Positions 10,358 to 19,518 of a DNA stretch of 64,000 nucleotides are shown piece after piece; the first letter of the stretch is position 1, and the number at the start of each line of letters is the position of its first letter. The DNA comes from Pseudomonas sp. MYb327 (GTDB lineage Bacteria; Pseudomonadota; Gammaproteobacteria; Pseudomonadales; Pseudomonadaceae), in contig NZ_CP159258.1 in the NCBI RefSeq assembly GCF_040438925.1, positions 3,300,001 through 3,364,000 of the forward strand, read 5' to 3'. Made by a program: the position numbers and the translations under genes. The notes beneath the pieces are model-generated. The model was not told where the DNA came from, made no database searches, and saw nothing but the letters and a program-made list of their open reading frames with translations.

Positions 10358-10446
10358 TGTAGGAGCCGGCTTGCTGGCGATGGCGCAGGGTCAGTCAATG
10401 AATTGGGCGGCTGGGTAGACGCTATCGCCAGCGAGCCGGCTCCGAC
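10358..10446. repeat. REP pair upstream of the prp operon
   Basis: TGTAGGAGCCGGCTTGCTGGCGA from about 10358 faces a diverged inverted copy ending GCCGGCTCCGACGG near 10446. It lies in the divergent spacer between the GntR gene and the DTG-protease gene. Confidence 0.75.
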
Positions 10447-10644
10447 GGAGACCTATCTGCCTCAGGCGCTCCTCATAGCAGCCGGCCAGCGCTGGCGCCA
10501 TAAAACCACCGTGCTAGAATGCCGCCCGCATTTGTTTGTCACATCTGCACGGCTTGTCATAAATAACTGATAGGCCTACGAGGGAGCTTGCGCAGCGATG
10601 CCAGGGCCTTGAACCGAAATACGCACCGCTGCGCACCAGGATTT

Positions 10645-11181
10645 ATGAGACTCAAGCCCTTCCCCACACTCCTTTCTTGTCTTTGCCTGCCCGTTTTTGC
10701 AGTGGCGGGGGAAAAGACCGTGTACGGCCTCAATGAGTACGCATCCCTGGGCGGCATCGATCTGGAAGTGGCCGCCAAACTCGACACCGGCGCCAAAACC
10801 GCATCCCTGAGCGCCCGTGACATCAAGCGCTTCAAACGCAATGGCGAATCCTGGGTACGTTTCTACCTGGCCATCGACGCCGCCCATTCGCATCCGATCG
10901 ATCGACCGCTGGCCCGCGTCAGCAAGATCAAGCGCCGGGCCGGTGACTACGATCCGGAAGAGGGCAAGAAGTACACCGCCCGTCCGGTGATCGAACTGGA
11001 TATCTGCATGGGTTCGGCTTTACGCAGCATCGAAGTGAACCTGACCGACCGAAGCGCGTTCCAATATCCGCTTTTGATCGGCTCCGAAGCGCTCAAGCGC
11101 TTCGATGCGCTGGTCGACCCCAGTCTTAAATACGCTGCCGGCAAACCCGCCTGCGCCACCGACGCTCATACCGCAGAGTAA
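10645..11181 (+). CDS. Secreted retropepsin-like (DTG) protease, 'ATP-dependent zinc protease' family
   Basis: A 178-residue Pfam Zn_protease (PF05618) member. Residues 1-22 form a signal peptide (FPTLLSCLCLPVFAVAG), then YGLNEYASLGGIDLEVAAKLDTGAKTASL contains the DTG motif characteristic of aspartic retropepsins, so the traditional 'zinc' name is probably wrong. ATG 10645 is chosen because it gives the signal peptide and has AGGA just upstream; an in-frame start at 10588 does not. It is first of three tightly linked genes with a transglutaminase-like membrane protein and a RimK-like ligase, a set conserved in Pseudomonas whose substrate I cannot name from sequence. Confidence 0.85.
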   Translation: MRLKPFPTLLSCLCLPVFAVAGEKTVYGLNEYASLGGIDLEVAAKLDTGAKTASLSARDIKRFKRNGESWVRFYLAIDAAHSHPIDRPLARVSKIKRRAGDYDPEEGKKYTARPVIELDICMGSALRSIEVNLTDRSAFQYPLLIGSEALKRFDALVDPSLKYAAGKPACATDAHTAE

Positions 11182-11186
11182 TTTCA

Positions 11187-12722
11187 ATGCGCTCTCTTAC
11201 CCTTCATCTGAAAATGCTGATCGCCATCCTCGTGGTGCTGGGCATTTCAGTCACGGCCTATCAGATTTTCGTGCTGGGCATTCCCGTGACCGAGGACGCC
11301 ACCGACGACTTGTGGAACATCGACGCCAAAGTCGAGTTCGTCGCCAGTGCCAAAGACCCGGTCAAGATCCAGATGTTCGTGCCACCGCTGAGCCGAGACT
11401 ACGTCAGCCTCAACGAAAGCTTCATTTCCAACAATTACGGCGTAGCGGTGAACCGGGTAGACGGCAACCGCAAGGTCACCTGGTCGGCACGTCGGGCCAA
11501 GGGCAACCAGACACTTTATTACCGCCTGGTGCTGACCAAGCGCTACAGCGCGGAAAAAGCCAAGGTCAAAGGCCCGACCTTCCGTGACAGTATCGCCATC
11601 GAAGGCCCGGAGAAAATCGCCGCCGAAGCTTTGCTCGCGCCAATCCGCCAGCATTCGGCCGACGTCGAGACCTTCATTGGCGAAGCGATCAAACGTGTCA
11701 ACAATCTCAACGATGACAACGTGAAACTGCTGCTCGCGGGTGATCCGTCCACCGTGCAGAAAGCCAGGATTGTCGAACTGGTACTGGCCATCGCCCACGT
11801 ACCGGTGGAAAAAGTCCACACCATCCGCCTGGTGGCCGATCAGCCGCAAACTCCTGAACTCTGGCTGCGCAGCTTCAACGGCACGGACTGGCTGTACTTC
11901 AACCCGGAAACCGGCGAACAGGGCCTGCCGACCGACCGCCTGCTGTGGTGGACCGGCGACGAAAACCTGATCACCGTCGATGGCGGCAAGAAAGCCACTG
12001 TCACTTTCAGCATGAATAACAGCGAAATGAACGCCATTCGCCTGGCCAAGCTGACCGACGAAAACACCGACGCCAACTTCCTCGAATACTCGCTGTACGG
12101 TTTACCGCTGCAAACCCAGCAGACCTTCATGATCATGGTGATGATCCCGATCGGCGTGCTGGTGATCCTGATCCTGCGCAACCTGATCGGCCTGCAGACC
12201 CTGGGTACCTTTACCCCGGTGCTGATCGCCCTGGCCTTCCGCGAAACCCAGCTCGGCTTCGGCATCGTGTTGTTTACGATCATCACAGCATTGGGGCTGT
12301 CGTTGCGCTCCTACCTTGAACACTTGAAGTTGCAAATGCTGCCGAGGTTGTCGGTGGTGCTGACCTTCGTGGTGGTATTGATCGCGGCCATTAGCCTGTT
12401 CAGCCACAAGCTCGGCCTGGAGCGCGGGTTGTCGGTGGCGCTGTTCCCGATGGTCATCCTGACCATGACCATCGAACGCCTGTCGATCACCTGGGAAGAA
12501 CGCGGCGCCAGCCACGCCATGAAAGTAGCGATCGGTACCTTGTTTGCCGCTTCCCTGGCGCACCTGATCATGAGCGTGCCGGAACTGGTTTACTTCGTAT
12601 TCACCTTCCCGGCGATCCTGCTGATCCTGGTGGGCTTCATGCTGGCGATGGGGCGCTATCGCGGTTATCGCCTGACCGAACTGGTGCGTTTCAAGGCTTT
12701 CCTGAAAAAGGCTGACGCTTGA
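11187..12722 (+). CDS. Inactive transglutaminase-like protein with 7TM C-terminal domain
   Basis: A 511-residue membrane protein. One N-terminal anchor (about residues 5-30) is followed by a large periplasmic transglutaminase-like domain to about residue 300 (GTDWLYFNPETGEQGLP), then about seven hydrophobic helices from residue 315 (FMIMVMIPIGVLVILILRN onward). It starts 5 bp after the DTG-protease gene and its TGA overlaps the next ATG (TGATG), so the three are co-translated. The domain is usually annotated as lacking the catalytic Cys-His-Asp triad. Function unknown; a link to envelope or peptide modification is inferred from its partners. Confidence 0.85.
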   Translation: MRSLTLHLKMLIAILVVLGISVTAYQIFVLGIPVTEDATDDLWNIDAKVEFVASAKDPVKIQMFVPPLSRDYVSLNESFISNNYGVAVNRVDGNRKVTWSARRAKGNQTLYYRLVLTKRYSAEKAKVKGPTFRDSIAIEGPEKIAAEALLAPIRQHSADVETFIGEAIKRVNNLNDDNVKLLLAGDPSTVQKARIVELVLAIAHVPVEKVHTIRLVADQPQTPELWLRSFNGTDWLYFNPETGEQGLPTDRLLWWTGDENLITVDGGKKATVTFSMNNSEMNAIRLAKLTDENTDANFLEYSLYGLPLQTQQTFMIMVMIPIGVLVILILRNLIGLQTLGTFTPVLIALAFRETQLGFGIVLFTIITALGLSLRSYLEHLKLQMLPRLSVVLTFVVVLIAAISLFSHKLGLERGLSVALFPMVILTMTIERLSITWEERGASHAMKVAIGTLFAASLAHLIMSVPELVYFVFTFPAILLILVGFMLAMGRYRGYRLTELVRFKAFLKKADA

Positions 12723-13708
12723 TGTTCGGCTTCTGGAAGACCTGGAAGGCCCTGGAAGCCCGGGGCATCATGGGGATCAATCGGCGCAACGCGGACTACG
12801 TGCTCAAGTACAACAAGCGCAGCCTGTACCCGATCGTTGATGACAAGATCCTCACCAAGGAGCGCGCCATCGCCGCCGGCATTCATGTGCCGGAACTGTA
12901 TGGGGTGATTTCCACGGAGAAGGAAATCGACAAGCTCGACGAGATTATCGGCGGGCGCAACGACTTCGTGATCAAACCGGCACAGGGCGCCGGGGGCGAC
13001 GGCATTATTGTCGTGGCCGACCGCTTCGAGGGTCGCTATCGCACGGTGTCCGGCAAAATCATCGCCCACGAAGAGATCGAGCATCATATTTCCAGCATCC
13101 TCACCGGCCTGTATTCGCTCGGCGGACACCGCGACCGCGCGCTGATCGAATATCGCGTGATCCCCGACCAGATCTTCAAGAGCATCAGCTACGAAGGCGT
13201 GCCGGACATCCGCATCATCGTACTGATGGGCTACCCGGTGATGGCCATGCTGCGCCTGCCGACGCGTCAGTCCGGCGGCAAGGCCAACCTGCACCAGGGC
13301 GCCATCGGCGTCGGTGTCGACCTCGCCACCGGCCTGACCCTGCGCGGCACCTGGCTGAACAACATCATCACCAAGCACCCGGACACCACCAACGCGGTGG
13401 ACGGCGTGCAACTGCCCTACTGGGATGGTTTCATGAAACTCGCCGCCGGCTGCTATGAGCTGTGCGGGCTGGGTTACATCGGTGTCGACATGGTGCTGGA
13501 CCAGGAAAAAGGCCCGTTGATTCTGGAGCTCAATGCCCGGCCGGGGTTGAATATCCAGATCGCCAACGATTGCGGGCTGACACTGCGCACCCATGCGGTC
13601 GAGGCGCGCCTGGAAGAATTGAAGGCGCGCGGCGTGACCGAAACCGTCGAAGAGCGTGTGGCGTTTGTTCAGGAGATGTTTGGGCATATTCCGCCGGTTG
13701 AGGGTTGA
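12722..13708 (+). CDS. Alpha-L-glutamate ligase-like protein (RimK-type ATP-grasp)
   Basis: A 328-residue ATP-grasp ligase. Visible elements are the NKR-rich N-terminus (INRRNADYVLKYNKRSLYP), the ATP-binding lysine segment FVIKPAQGAGGDGIIVV (residues about 94-110), and the metal-binding LILELNARPGLNIQIAN (about 265-280). The family joins amino acids to carboxylates; the target here is unknown. It is translationally coupled to the preceding membrane protein, and a strong REP hairpin follows 17 bp downstream. Confidence 0.87.
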   Translation: MFGFWKTWKALEARGIMGINRRNADYVLKYNKRSLYPIVDDKILTKERAIAAGIHVPELYGVISTEKEIDKLDEIIGGRNDFVIKPAQGAGGDGIIVVADRFEGRYRTVSGKIIAHEEIEHHISSILTGLYSLGGHRDRALIEYRVIPDQIFKSISYEGVPDIRIIVLMGYPVMAMLRLPTRQSGGKANLHQGAIGVGVDLATGLTLRGTWLNNIITKHPDTTNAVDGVQLPYWDGFMKLAAGCYELCGLGYIGVDMVLDQEKGPLILELNARPGLNIQIANDCGLTLRTHAVEARLEELKARGVTETVEERVAFVQEMFGHIPPVEG

Positions 13709-13725
13709 TCCGAGACCAAGGTGCT

Positions 13726-13794
13726 GCCATCGCTGGCAAGCCAGCTCCTACAGGATATGCACAATTTTGCAGGAGCTGGCTTGCCAGCGATGGC
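13726..13794. repeat. Perfect REP inverted pair after the RimK-like operon
   Basis: GCCATCGCTGGCAAGCC begins at 13726 and its exact reverse complement ends at 13794; the arms are identical over 24 bases. It stands 17 bp past the stop of the upstream operon and can form a long hairpin that would stabilise or end that mRNA. Confidence 0.88.
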
Positions 13795-13908
13795 GTTCTC
13801 ATTGCCACCGAAGCCCCCAACCTGCCAATCCCCGACTTCCCCTCTAGGACCAAATCCCGCAGGGGACTACAATCGCCACCCCGCCTCGATGGCTGATCCA
13901 ACCCGCCC

Positions 13909-15246
13909 ATGCTGACCTGTTCCGTACACCCGCTACCCTATCGCGCCAACCCTGCCGAGTACTTCGCGGCCATTCGTCATGCCCCCGGCGCCGTGCTGCT
14001 CGACAGTGGCCGCCCCAGCGCCCAGCGCGGGCGGTTTGATCTGCTCAGCGCCTGGCCGCTGGAACAACTGACGGTTGCGCCTGACGAAAGTGGCGGCGAT
14101 TTCCTGCAACGCCTTCGCGATAACCTGACGCGACTCGGTGAAGCGACTGTTCCCGTTGAGCTGCCGTTTGCCGGCGGTTTGATCGGCTATCTGAGCTACG
14201 ACTTCGGCCGTCACCTGGAAAAACTGCCGAGTCAGGCGCAAGACGACTTGCAATTGCCGGACGCACGTTTCGGCCTGTACGACTGGGCACTGATCAGCGA
14301 TCACCACCAGGCCACCAGCCAATTGGTGTTTCACCCGACGCTGATCGACAGCGAGCGTCAGCGCCTGATCCAATTGTTTAGCCAGCCTGCACTGGAAACG
14401 GTCGAGCCTTTCAAACTGCAAGCGCCGATGGCTGCTGACCTGAGTGCTGACGAGTATCGCCACGCGATCAAGTGCATTCAGCAATACATCCAGGCCGGTG
14501 ACTGCTATCAGGTCAACTTTGCCCAGCGTTTCCGCGCTGAGTGCAAAGGTGATCCGTGGACCGCCTACATCGCGTTGCGAGCCGCATGCCCGACACCGTT
14601 TTCCGGGTTCCAGAGTTTGCCCGATGGCGACGCGGTGCTGAGTTTGTCGCCGGAACGCTTCATCAAAGTCAGCGAACGGCATGTGGAAACCCGGCCGATC
14701 AAAGGCACTCGCCCCCGTGGTTTGAGCACCGCCGAAGATGCCGCCAACGCCGCCGAACTGCTGGCCAGTCCCAAGGATCGTGCGGAAAACCTGATGATTG
14801 TCGACCTGCTGCGCAACGACCTTGGTCGCACTTGCCGCACCGGTTCGGTTCGGGTGCCGGAGCTGTTCAGCCTGGAAAGTTATCCGAACGTGCATCACCT
14901 GGTGAGCAGCGTGACCGGCGAACTGGCGGATAATCGGGATGCACTGGACCTGATCGCCGGCAGCTTTCCGGGCGGCTCGATTACCGGCGCGCCGAAGATT
15001 CGCGCGATGCAGATCATCGATGAACTGGAGCCGACCCGACGCGGGTTGTATTGCGGCTCGTTGTTATATCTGGACGTGCGCGGTGAGATGGACAGCTCCA
15101 TCGCCATTCGAAGCTTGCTGGTCAAGGATGGACAGGTGTGTTGCTGGGGTGGCGGCGGAATCGTCGCGGATTCCGAGTGGCAGGCCGAGTATCAGGAATC
15201 GATCACCAAGGTGAAGGTGCTTCTCGATACTTTGCAGAGCCTTTAG
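13909..15246 (+). CDS. pabB: Aminodeoxychorismate synthase component I
   Basis: A 445-residue chorismate-binding enzyme that makes 4-amino-4-deoxychorismate for folate synthesis with the PabA amidotransferase. The N-terminal anthranilate-synthase-like domain has FAGGLIGYLSYDFGRHLE (about residues 85-102). The catalytic half has the PIKGTRPRG lysine motif near residue 265 and SFPGGSITGAPKIRAMQIID near 350. Length and KGTRPRG separate it from TrpE. It is followed by a compact GC-rich hairpin. Confidence 0.93.
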   Translation: MLTCSVHPLPYRANPAEYFAAIRHAPGAVLLDSGRPSAQRGRFDLLSAWPLEQLTVAPDESGGDFLQRLRDNLTRLGEATVPVELPFAGGLIGYLSYDFGRHLEKLPSQAQDDLQLPDARFGLYDWALISDHHQATSQLVFHPTLIDSERQRLIQLFSQPALETVEPFKLQAPMAADLSADEYRHAIKCIQQYIQAGDCYQVNFAQRFRAECKGDPWTAYIALRAACPTPFSGFQSLPDGDAVLSLSPERFIKVSERHVETRPIKGTRPRGLSTAEDAANAAELLASPKDRAENLMIVDLLRNDLGRTCRTGSVRVPELFSLESYPNVHHLVSSVTGELADNRDALDLIAGSFPGGSITGAPKIRAMQIIDELEPTRRGLYCGSLLYLDVRGEMDSSIAIRSLLVKDGQVCCWGGGGIVADSEWQAEYQESITKVKVLLDTLQSL

Positions 15247-15252
15247 CCTTTA

Positions 15253-15280
15253 GTGGCGAGGGAGCAAGCTCCCTCGCCAC
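15253..15280. terminator. Hairpin between pabB and thrH
   Basis: GTGGCGAGGGAGC and GCTCCCTCGCCAC form a perfect 13-bp inverted repeat separated by two bases. It sits 7 bp past the pabB stop and 10 bp from the thrH stop, so it can serve both convergent genes. There is no clear T-run, so it may be a compact repeat element rather than a classical terminator. Confidence 0.6.
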
Positions 15281-15289
15281 AGATCGGAT

Positions 15290-15907
15290 TTACAAACTCA
15301 AAGCCCGATTCGAAGCCTTGATGAACTCCTGCTTCAGCGCTTCAAACGTGTGCACCGCCGGGAATTGCGGGAATTCGCGGATCACGTTGTCCGGCGCGTG
15401 GAACAGAATCCCCGCATCCGCCTCGCCCAGCATCGTGGTGTCGTTGTAGGAATCCCCCGCCGCAATCACCCGGTAGTAGAGGCTCTTGAAGGCCAATACC
15501 GACTGACGCTTGGGATCTTTCTGACGCAATTGATAGCTCGTCACCCGCCCGGCATCGTCGGTAATCAGACGATGGCAAAGCAAGGTTGGGAAGCCCAGCT
15601 GACGCATCAGTGGCTGGGAAAACTCATAGAAGGTGTCCGACAGAATCACCACCTGGAAGCGCTCACGCAGCCAGTTGACGAACTCGATGGCACCGTCCAG
15701 CGGCTTGAGCGTGGCAATCACTTCCTGGATATCGGCGAGTTTCAGGCCATGCTCGTCGAGGATTCGCAGGCGCTGCTTCATCAACACGTCGTAGTCGGGA
15801 ATGTCCCGGGTGGTGGCCCTGAGGGATTCAATCCCGGTTTTTTCGGCGAAGGCGATCCAGATTTCCGGGACCAGCACACCTTCAAGATCCAGACAGGCAA
15901 TTTCCAC
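15290..15907 (-). CDS. thrH: Bifunctional phosphoserine phosphatase / homoserine phosphotransferase
   Basis: A 205-residue HAD-superfamily enzyme that dephosphorylates phosphoserine and can transfer the phosphate to homoserine. It begins MEIACLDLEGVLVPEIW, where the HAD nucleophile motif is D-L-E rather than the usual DxD, characteristic of ThrH. Motif II is VVILSDTFYEF and motif IV is AAGDSYNDTTMLGEADAG. The length is normal. It is divergent from cysH across 163 bp. Confidence 0.93.
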   Translation of the reverse strand: MEIACLDLEGVLVPEIWIAFAEKTGIESLRATTRDIPDYDVLMKQRLRILDEHGLKLADIQEVIATLKPLDGAIEFVNWLRERFQVVILSDTFYEFSQPLMRQLGFPTLLCHRLITDDAGRVTSYQLRQKDPKRQSVLAFKSLYYRVIAAGDSYNDTTMLGEADAGILFHAPDNVIREFPQFPAVHTFEALKQEFIKASNRALSL

Positions 15908-16070
15908 GAGACACTCCCATTGGTATTGTTTATTGAGTCAAGCGAGCCCGAACTCTAGCGACTCCTCCCCCACCGCGCAACGCATCGGACGCCCCGGCCG
16001 GCGCAGCTTTTTGTTACCATCAGCCCCATATAGAGCGCCCAGCGCCACCGACCTGTAGGAAGCCGCCCTG

Positions 16071-16811
16071 ATGAGCCCAACGTTCGACGTCGTGGAACTC
16101 GCCACGACCTATGCCAAAAAATCCGCCCAAGACATTCTCAAACTCGCCTTTGCCGAGTTCGGCGATGACCTGTGGATCTCTTTCAGCGGCGCCGAGGATG
16201 TGGTGCTGGTGGACATGGCCTGGAAGCTGAACAAGAACGTAAAAGTGTTCAGCCTAGACACCGGCCGTTTGCATCCCGAGACCTACCGCTTCATCGATCA
16301 GGTGCGCGAGCACTACAAGATCGATATCGAACTGGTGTCGCCGGACTACACCAGGCTCGAACCATTCGTGAAGGAAAAAGGCCTGTTCAGCTTCTATAAG
16401 GACGGTCACGGCGAATGCTGCGGCATCCGCAAGATCGAACCACTGCGCCGCAAACTCTCAGGTGTAAAAGCCTGGGCCACCGGCCAGCGCCGCGACCAGA
16501 GTCCGGGCACTCGCAGCGCCGTCGCGGTGATGGAAATCGACACCGCGTTTTCGACCCCGGAACGCACCCTTTACAAATTCAACCCGCTGGCACAAATGAC
16601 CAGCGAAGAGATTTGGGGCTACATCCGTATGCTGGAGCTGCCGTACAACAGCCTGCATGAGCGCGGCTTTATCAGCATCGGCTGCGAACCGTGCACCCGC
16701 CCGGTCCTGCCGAACCAGCACGAGCGTGAAGGTCGCTGGTGGTGGGAAGAAGCCACGCAGAAAGAATGCGGGCTGCATGCGGGGAATATCATCAGCAAGT
16801 CCAAAGCCTGA
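16071..16811 (+). CDS. cysH: Assimilatory adenylyl-sulfate (APS) reductase
   Basis: A 246-residue PAPS/APS reductase family enzyme of sulfate assimilation that reduces the activated sulfate to sulfite with thioredoxin. Cys116-Cys117 (ECCGIRK) together with Cys205 and Cys208 (CEPCTRP) supply the four ligands of the 4Fe-4S cluster that marks the APS-specific type. The substrate-binding [14 protein letters not shown] is near residue 40. Located between thrH and a REP region, as in fluorescent pseudomonads. Confidence 0.95.
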   Translation: MSPTFDVVELATTYAKKSAQDILKLAFAEFGDDLWISFSGAEDVVLVDMAWKLNKNVKVFSLDTGRLHPETYRFIDQVREHYKIDIELVSPDYTRLEPFVKEKGLFSFYKDGHGECCGIRKIEPLRRKLSGVKAWATGQRRDQSPGTRSAVAVMEIDTAFSTPERTLYKFNPLAQMTSEEIWGYIRMLELPYNSLHERGFISIGCEPCTRPVLPNQHEREGRWWWEEATQKECGLHAGNIISKSKA

Positions 16812-16842
16812 TTCCACGCCTGGCGATATCCCCTGTTGGTTC

Positions 16843-16980
16843 CCGCTCGCTGGCGATAGCGATCTTCCTGCCACTAACGTGGGTGACCCGACCATCGCTA
16901 TCGCCAGCAAGCCGGCTCCTACAAGGGATTTGTGAACGACGTAAATCCCCTGTGGGAGCTAGCCTGCTAGCGATGGCAAC
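16843..16980. repeat. Cluster of three REP elements after cysH
   Basis: A REP at 16843-16865 (CTCGCTGGCGATAGCGAT) faces an inverted copy at about 16893-16925 (ATCGCCAGCAAGCCGGCTCCT). A third, CTGTGGGAGCTAGCCTGCTAGCGATGG, follows at 16951-16978. This is the last REP-type sequence seen; none appears in the remaining 47 kb. Confidence 0.8.
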
Positions 16981-17000
16981 ACCTCGGTCCCAAGCCAGCG

Positions 17001-17924
17001 TCAAACCGCACTGAACCGCTGCCCCAATCCCTGCTCCGCAAACTGCCCAATAATAAAATCCACAAACGCCCGGGTCTTGCCCGGCAACAGTTTGTGTTCA
17101 GCGTAATAGATAGAAATATTGCCATCGTCGACATACCAGTCCGGCAACACCCGCTGCAACGTCCCCGCCTCCAGGTAATCCACCGCGAACGGCATGCTCA
17201 CCAAAGCGATGCCCAAGCCCTGCTCCGCCGTAGCACAAGCCGCGTCGGAATCGCTCATGGTCATTCGCGCCTTCAGCGTTAACGGACTGTGTTGCTGAGT
17301 GCGACTGGTCAACTGCCAGGAACGCACGCGACCGGTCTGCGGTGAACGGATCAGGATTCCATCGTGAAGCTTGAGATCGTCAGGCTCGGCGATGGCGCCG
17401 CGCGTGGCCAGATAATCGGCGGAGGCTACGAGCACCCGATGCGCCGGCGTCAGCTTGCGGGCCACCACGCCTTGAGGCAGGTCGAATCCGCCACCAATCG
17501 CCGCATCGAATCCCTGGCCGATCAGATCGACCTGACGATTATCGAAATGCCAGTCCGGACTGATCGCCGGATATCGCCGCAAAAACTCGCCGAGCAACGG
17601 CACCACATACAAACGCCCGAATACCGTGCCCATGCTGACCTTCAACGTTCCCGCCGGACGTCCTTCGGCGCTGGCGAGGTTGGCCACGGCATTCTGGATG
17701 GTGTGCAAACTGGCACTGACTTCACCAAGAAACAGCTGACCGGCCTCCGTGAGCGCCAGGCTGCGGGTGCTGCGCTGGAACAGCCGTACACCCAAACGTG
17801 CTTCGAGTTTGGCCACGCTTTTACCCACCGCCGCCGGGGTCAGGCTCAAGCGCCGCGCTGCTTCAGCAAAACTGCCGACCTCGGCACTGCGCACAAAGCA
17901 TTCGATACTGCTGAAGGTCTCCAT
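17001..17924 (-). CDS. LysR-family transcriptional regulator
   Basis: A 307-residue LysR-type regulator with an N-terminal winged helix (SFAEAARRLSLTPAAVGKSV, residues about 18-37) and a periplasmic-binding-like effector domain containing GFDAAIGGGFDLPQGVVARKL. I start at ATG 17924 (METFSSIECF); the GTG at 17931-17933 is possible but less usual. No divergent enzyme gene lies next to it, so its target is not shown by context. It stands at the boundary between ordinary chromosome and the catabolic island and could belong to either. Confidence 0.85.
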   Translation of the reverse strand: METFSSIECFVRSAEVGSFAEAARRLSLTPAAVGKSVAKLEARLGVRLFQRSTRSLALTEAGQLFLGEVSASLHTIQNAVANLASAEGRPAGTLKVSMGTVFGRLYVVPLLGEFLRRYPAISPDWHFDNRQVDLIGQGFDAAIGGGFDLPQGVVARKLTPAHRVLVASADYLATRGAIAEPDDLKLHDGILIRSPQTGRVRSWQLTSRTQQHSPLTLKARMTMSDSDAACATAEQGLGIALVSMPFAVDYLEAGTLQRVLPDWYVDDGNISIYYAEHKLLPGKTRAFVDFIIGQFAEQGLGQRFSAV

Positions 17925-17933
17925 AAGCTCCAC

Positions 17934-18649
17934 TATAAACTTTTGGTTTACACAGACTATCGCAACTACGGTCTACACAGCCTTCAGTGGTCATTAGAAA
18001 ATAAAATGAAGTCATTAGATCTTAAAATGGAAACTGCCAAAGAGTGGTTACGCGAAATGCTGCATGCCCCTATGTCGAAATAGTTAACTATCTGGGCACT
18101 GACTAATTAGGAAGTGGCTTGACTGACCGAGCCGAGGTCAGGTCAAGCCGGTAGAGATAAATGGATGAAGGCAATGAACGACTGTAAAGTACTAGGACTA
18201 CGATCAGAGTAGATCTACAGCTAGCGATCAGAGAAACGCCCAGGAGATCTTCTCCCCGCCAGTCATCCAAATGGATAAAAGGCGCGCCGTGGCATTCATG
18301 ATCGAAACTGACAAACTATTGATCAAACTGCGCAGCGCCCCTTGGTAAGCGTCGGCATGTGCTCTGCCAAGAACGCAAACTGACATGAGTTTTCACTACG
18401 ATTGGAATTCTTTTCATTAAGGATGGAATCAGTCAGCCATCTAATGCAAACGTTAATGGCCTGGATGCGCGCCGTGTGTGAAGGGCTTTATGTCGAGATG
18501 TCGGGCCAGCGCTAGAAGACTTTCTGCGGTGCGGCATTGCACAGCCGCACTGCGAGGTGCACCTCCAGCTTAGCGACCCTCTGGGCTCCACCGTTGATGC
18601 TCAAGATTAGGGGGCGTTTGCGAGTTGCCGGCAACGGCGCGGCAGTCCG
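17934..18649. other. 716-bp gene-free stretch at the left edge of the island
   Basis: No reading frame here resembles a protein on either strand. The sequence is less GC-rich than its surroundings and holds a stem GGCTTGAC...GGTCAAGCC (18117-18149) and a repeated GATCAGAG (18204, 18225). It marks the change from REP-containing core sequence to the catabolic island and may be a degraded junction. I see no tRNA or integrase. Confidence 0.5.
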
Positions 18650-19507
18650 TTACAACTCACTTACGTTGACCACAACATTATCAATAAGCCGAGTCTTCCC
18701 TAGACGCGCCGCGACGAGAATTACCAGATGGCCGGACGTTTCCGACGTAAGGCTCAAATCATGCGCGTTCCTTATTTCCAGATACTCCAACTGAAACCCA
18801 GAGGAGGTTATGCGCTTACATTGCTCATCCAGCAGTTGTTCAATGTCCGGACTTCCGCGCTGTAAAGACAGGGCAACGTCCTTGAGGCATCGATAAAGGA
18901 TCGGAGCAGCGGCACGCTCCTGCTCATTGAGGTATCCATTACGGGACGAAAGCGCCAATCCATCAGAGGCCCGGACGGTAGGCGCACCCAAAATTGCGAT
19001 CGGGATGTTCAAATTTCTAACCATCGCACGGATCACAGCCAACTGCTGATAATCCTTTTCTCCAAAGACGGCTATGTCTGGCTGGACGACGTTGAACATT
19101 TTACTGACGATCGTCGCCATTCCATTGAAATGTCCCGGCCGAGCTGCACCACAAAGACCGTCTGATACTCTCGGAACGCTGACAATTGGTTGGGCCTCAA
19201 ACCCCTCGGGGTACATCTCAGCCACATCGGGTAAAAACAGCAAATCACAGCCAGCGTCCTTTAACTTGGACTGGTCGGCCTCTGGCGTCCGAGGATACTT
19301 TTCCAAATCCTCTGAAGGCCCGAATTGAAGAGGATTCACAAAGATAGTCGCCACTACGAAATCGGCATGTTGTTTAGCTACATCTATCAGTGCGATGTGG
19401 CCCTCATGCAAGTTGCCCATCGTAGCGACGAGCGCGATTTTTTTGTTTTCGCTCCGTGCGCGGGCCACAATTTTGCGAAGCGCTATAACCGTTTCCACAA
19501 TAACCAT
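18650..19507 (-). CDS. panC: Pantothenate synthetase, island-borne copy
   Basis: A 285-residue enzyme that joins pantoate and beta-alanine using ATP to give pantothenate, the CoA precursor. The ATP-binding motif [16 protein letters not shown] (about residues 25-40), [15 protein letters not shown] near 150 and LSSRNGYL near 185 are intact. ATG 19507 has AGGGGAG six bases upstream. It begins 12 bp after the stop of the quinone oxidoreductase gene and so is probably co-transcribed with it. There is no panB beside it, unlike the housekeeping panBC pair expected elsewhere, so this is likely a second copy carried to raise CoA supply. Confidence 0.93.
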   Translation of the reverse strand: MVIVETVIALRKIVARARSENKKIALVATMGNLHEGHIALIDVAKQHADFVVATIFVNPLQFGPSEDLEKYPRTPEADQSKLKDAGCDLLFLPDVAEMYPEGFEAQPIVSVPRVSDGLCGAARPGHFNGMATIVSKMFNVVQPDIAVFGEKDYQQLAVIRAMVRNLNIPIAILGAPTVRASDGLALSSRNGYLNEQERAAAPILYRCLKDVALSLQRGSPDIEQLLDEQCKRITSSGFQLEYLEIRNAHDLSLTSETSGHLVILVAARLGKTRLIDNVVVNVSEL

Positions 19508-19518
19508 CAGCAACTCCC

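Noticed and set aside
17934..18649. Search for tRNA, attachment site or integrase at the island edge
   Set aside because: A stem at 18117-18149 and short repeats are present, but nothing folds as a tRNA or encodes a recombinase.
18537..18794. An 85-codon rightward open frame at the left edge of the island
   Set aside because: It overlaps the end of panC antisense, and its non-overlapping part has no recognisable protein character.
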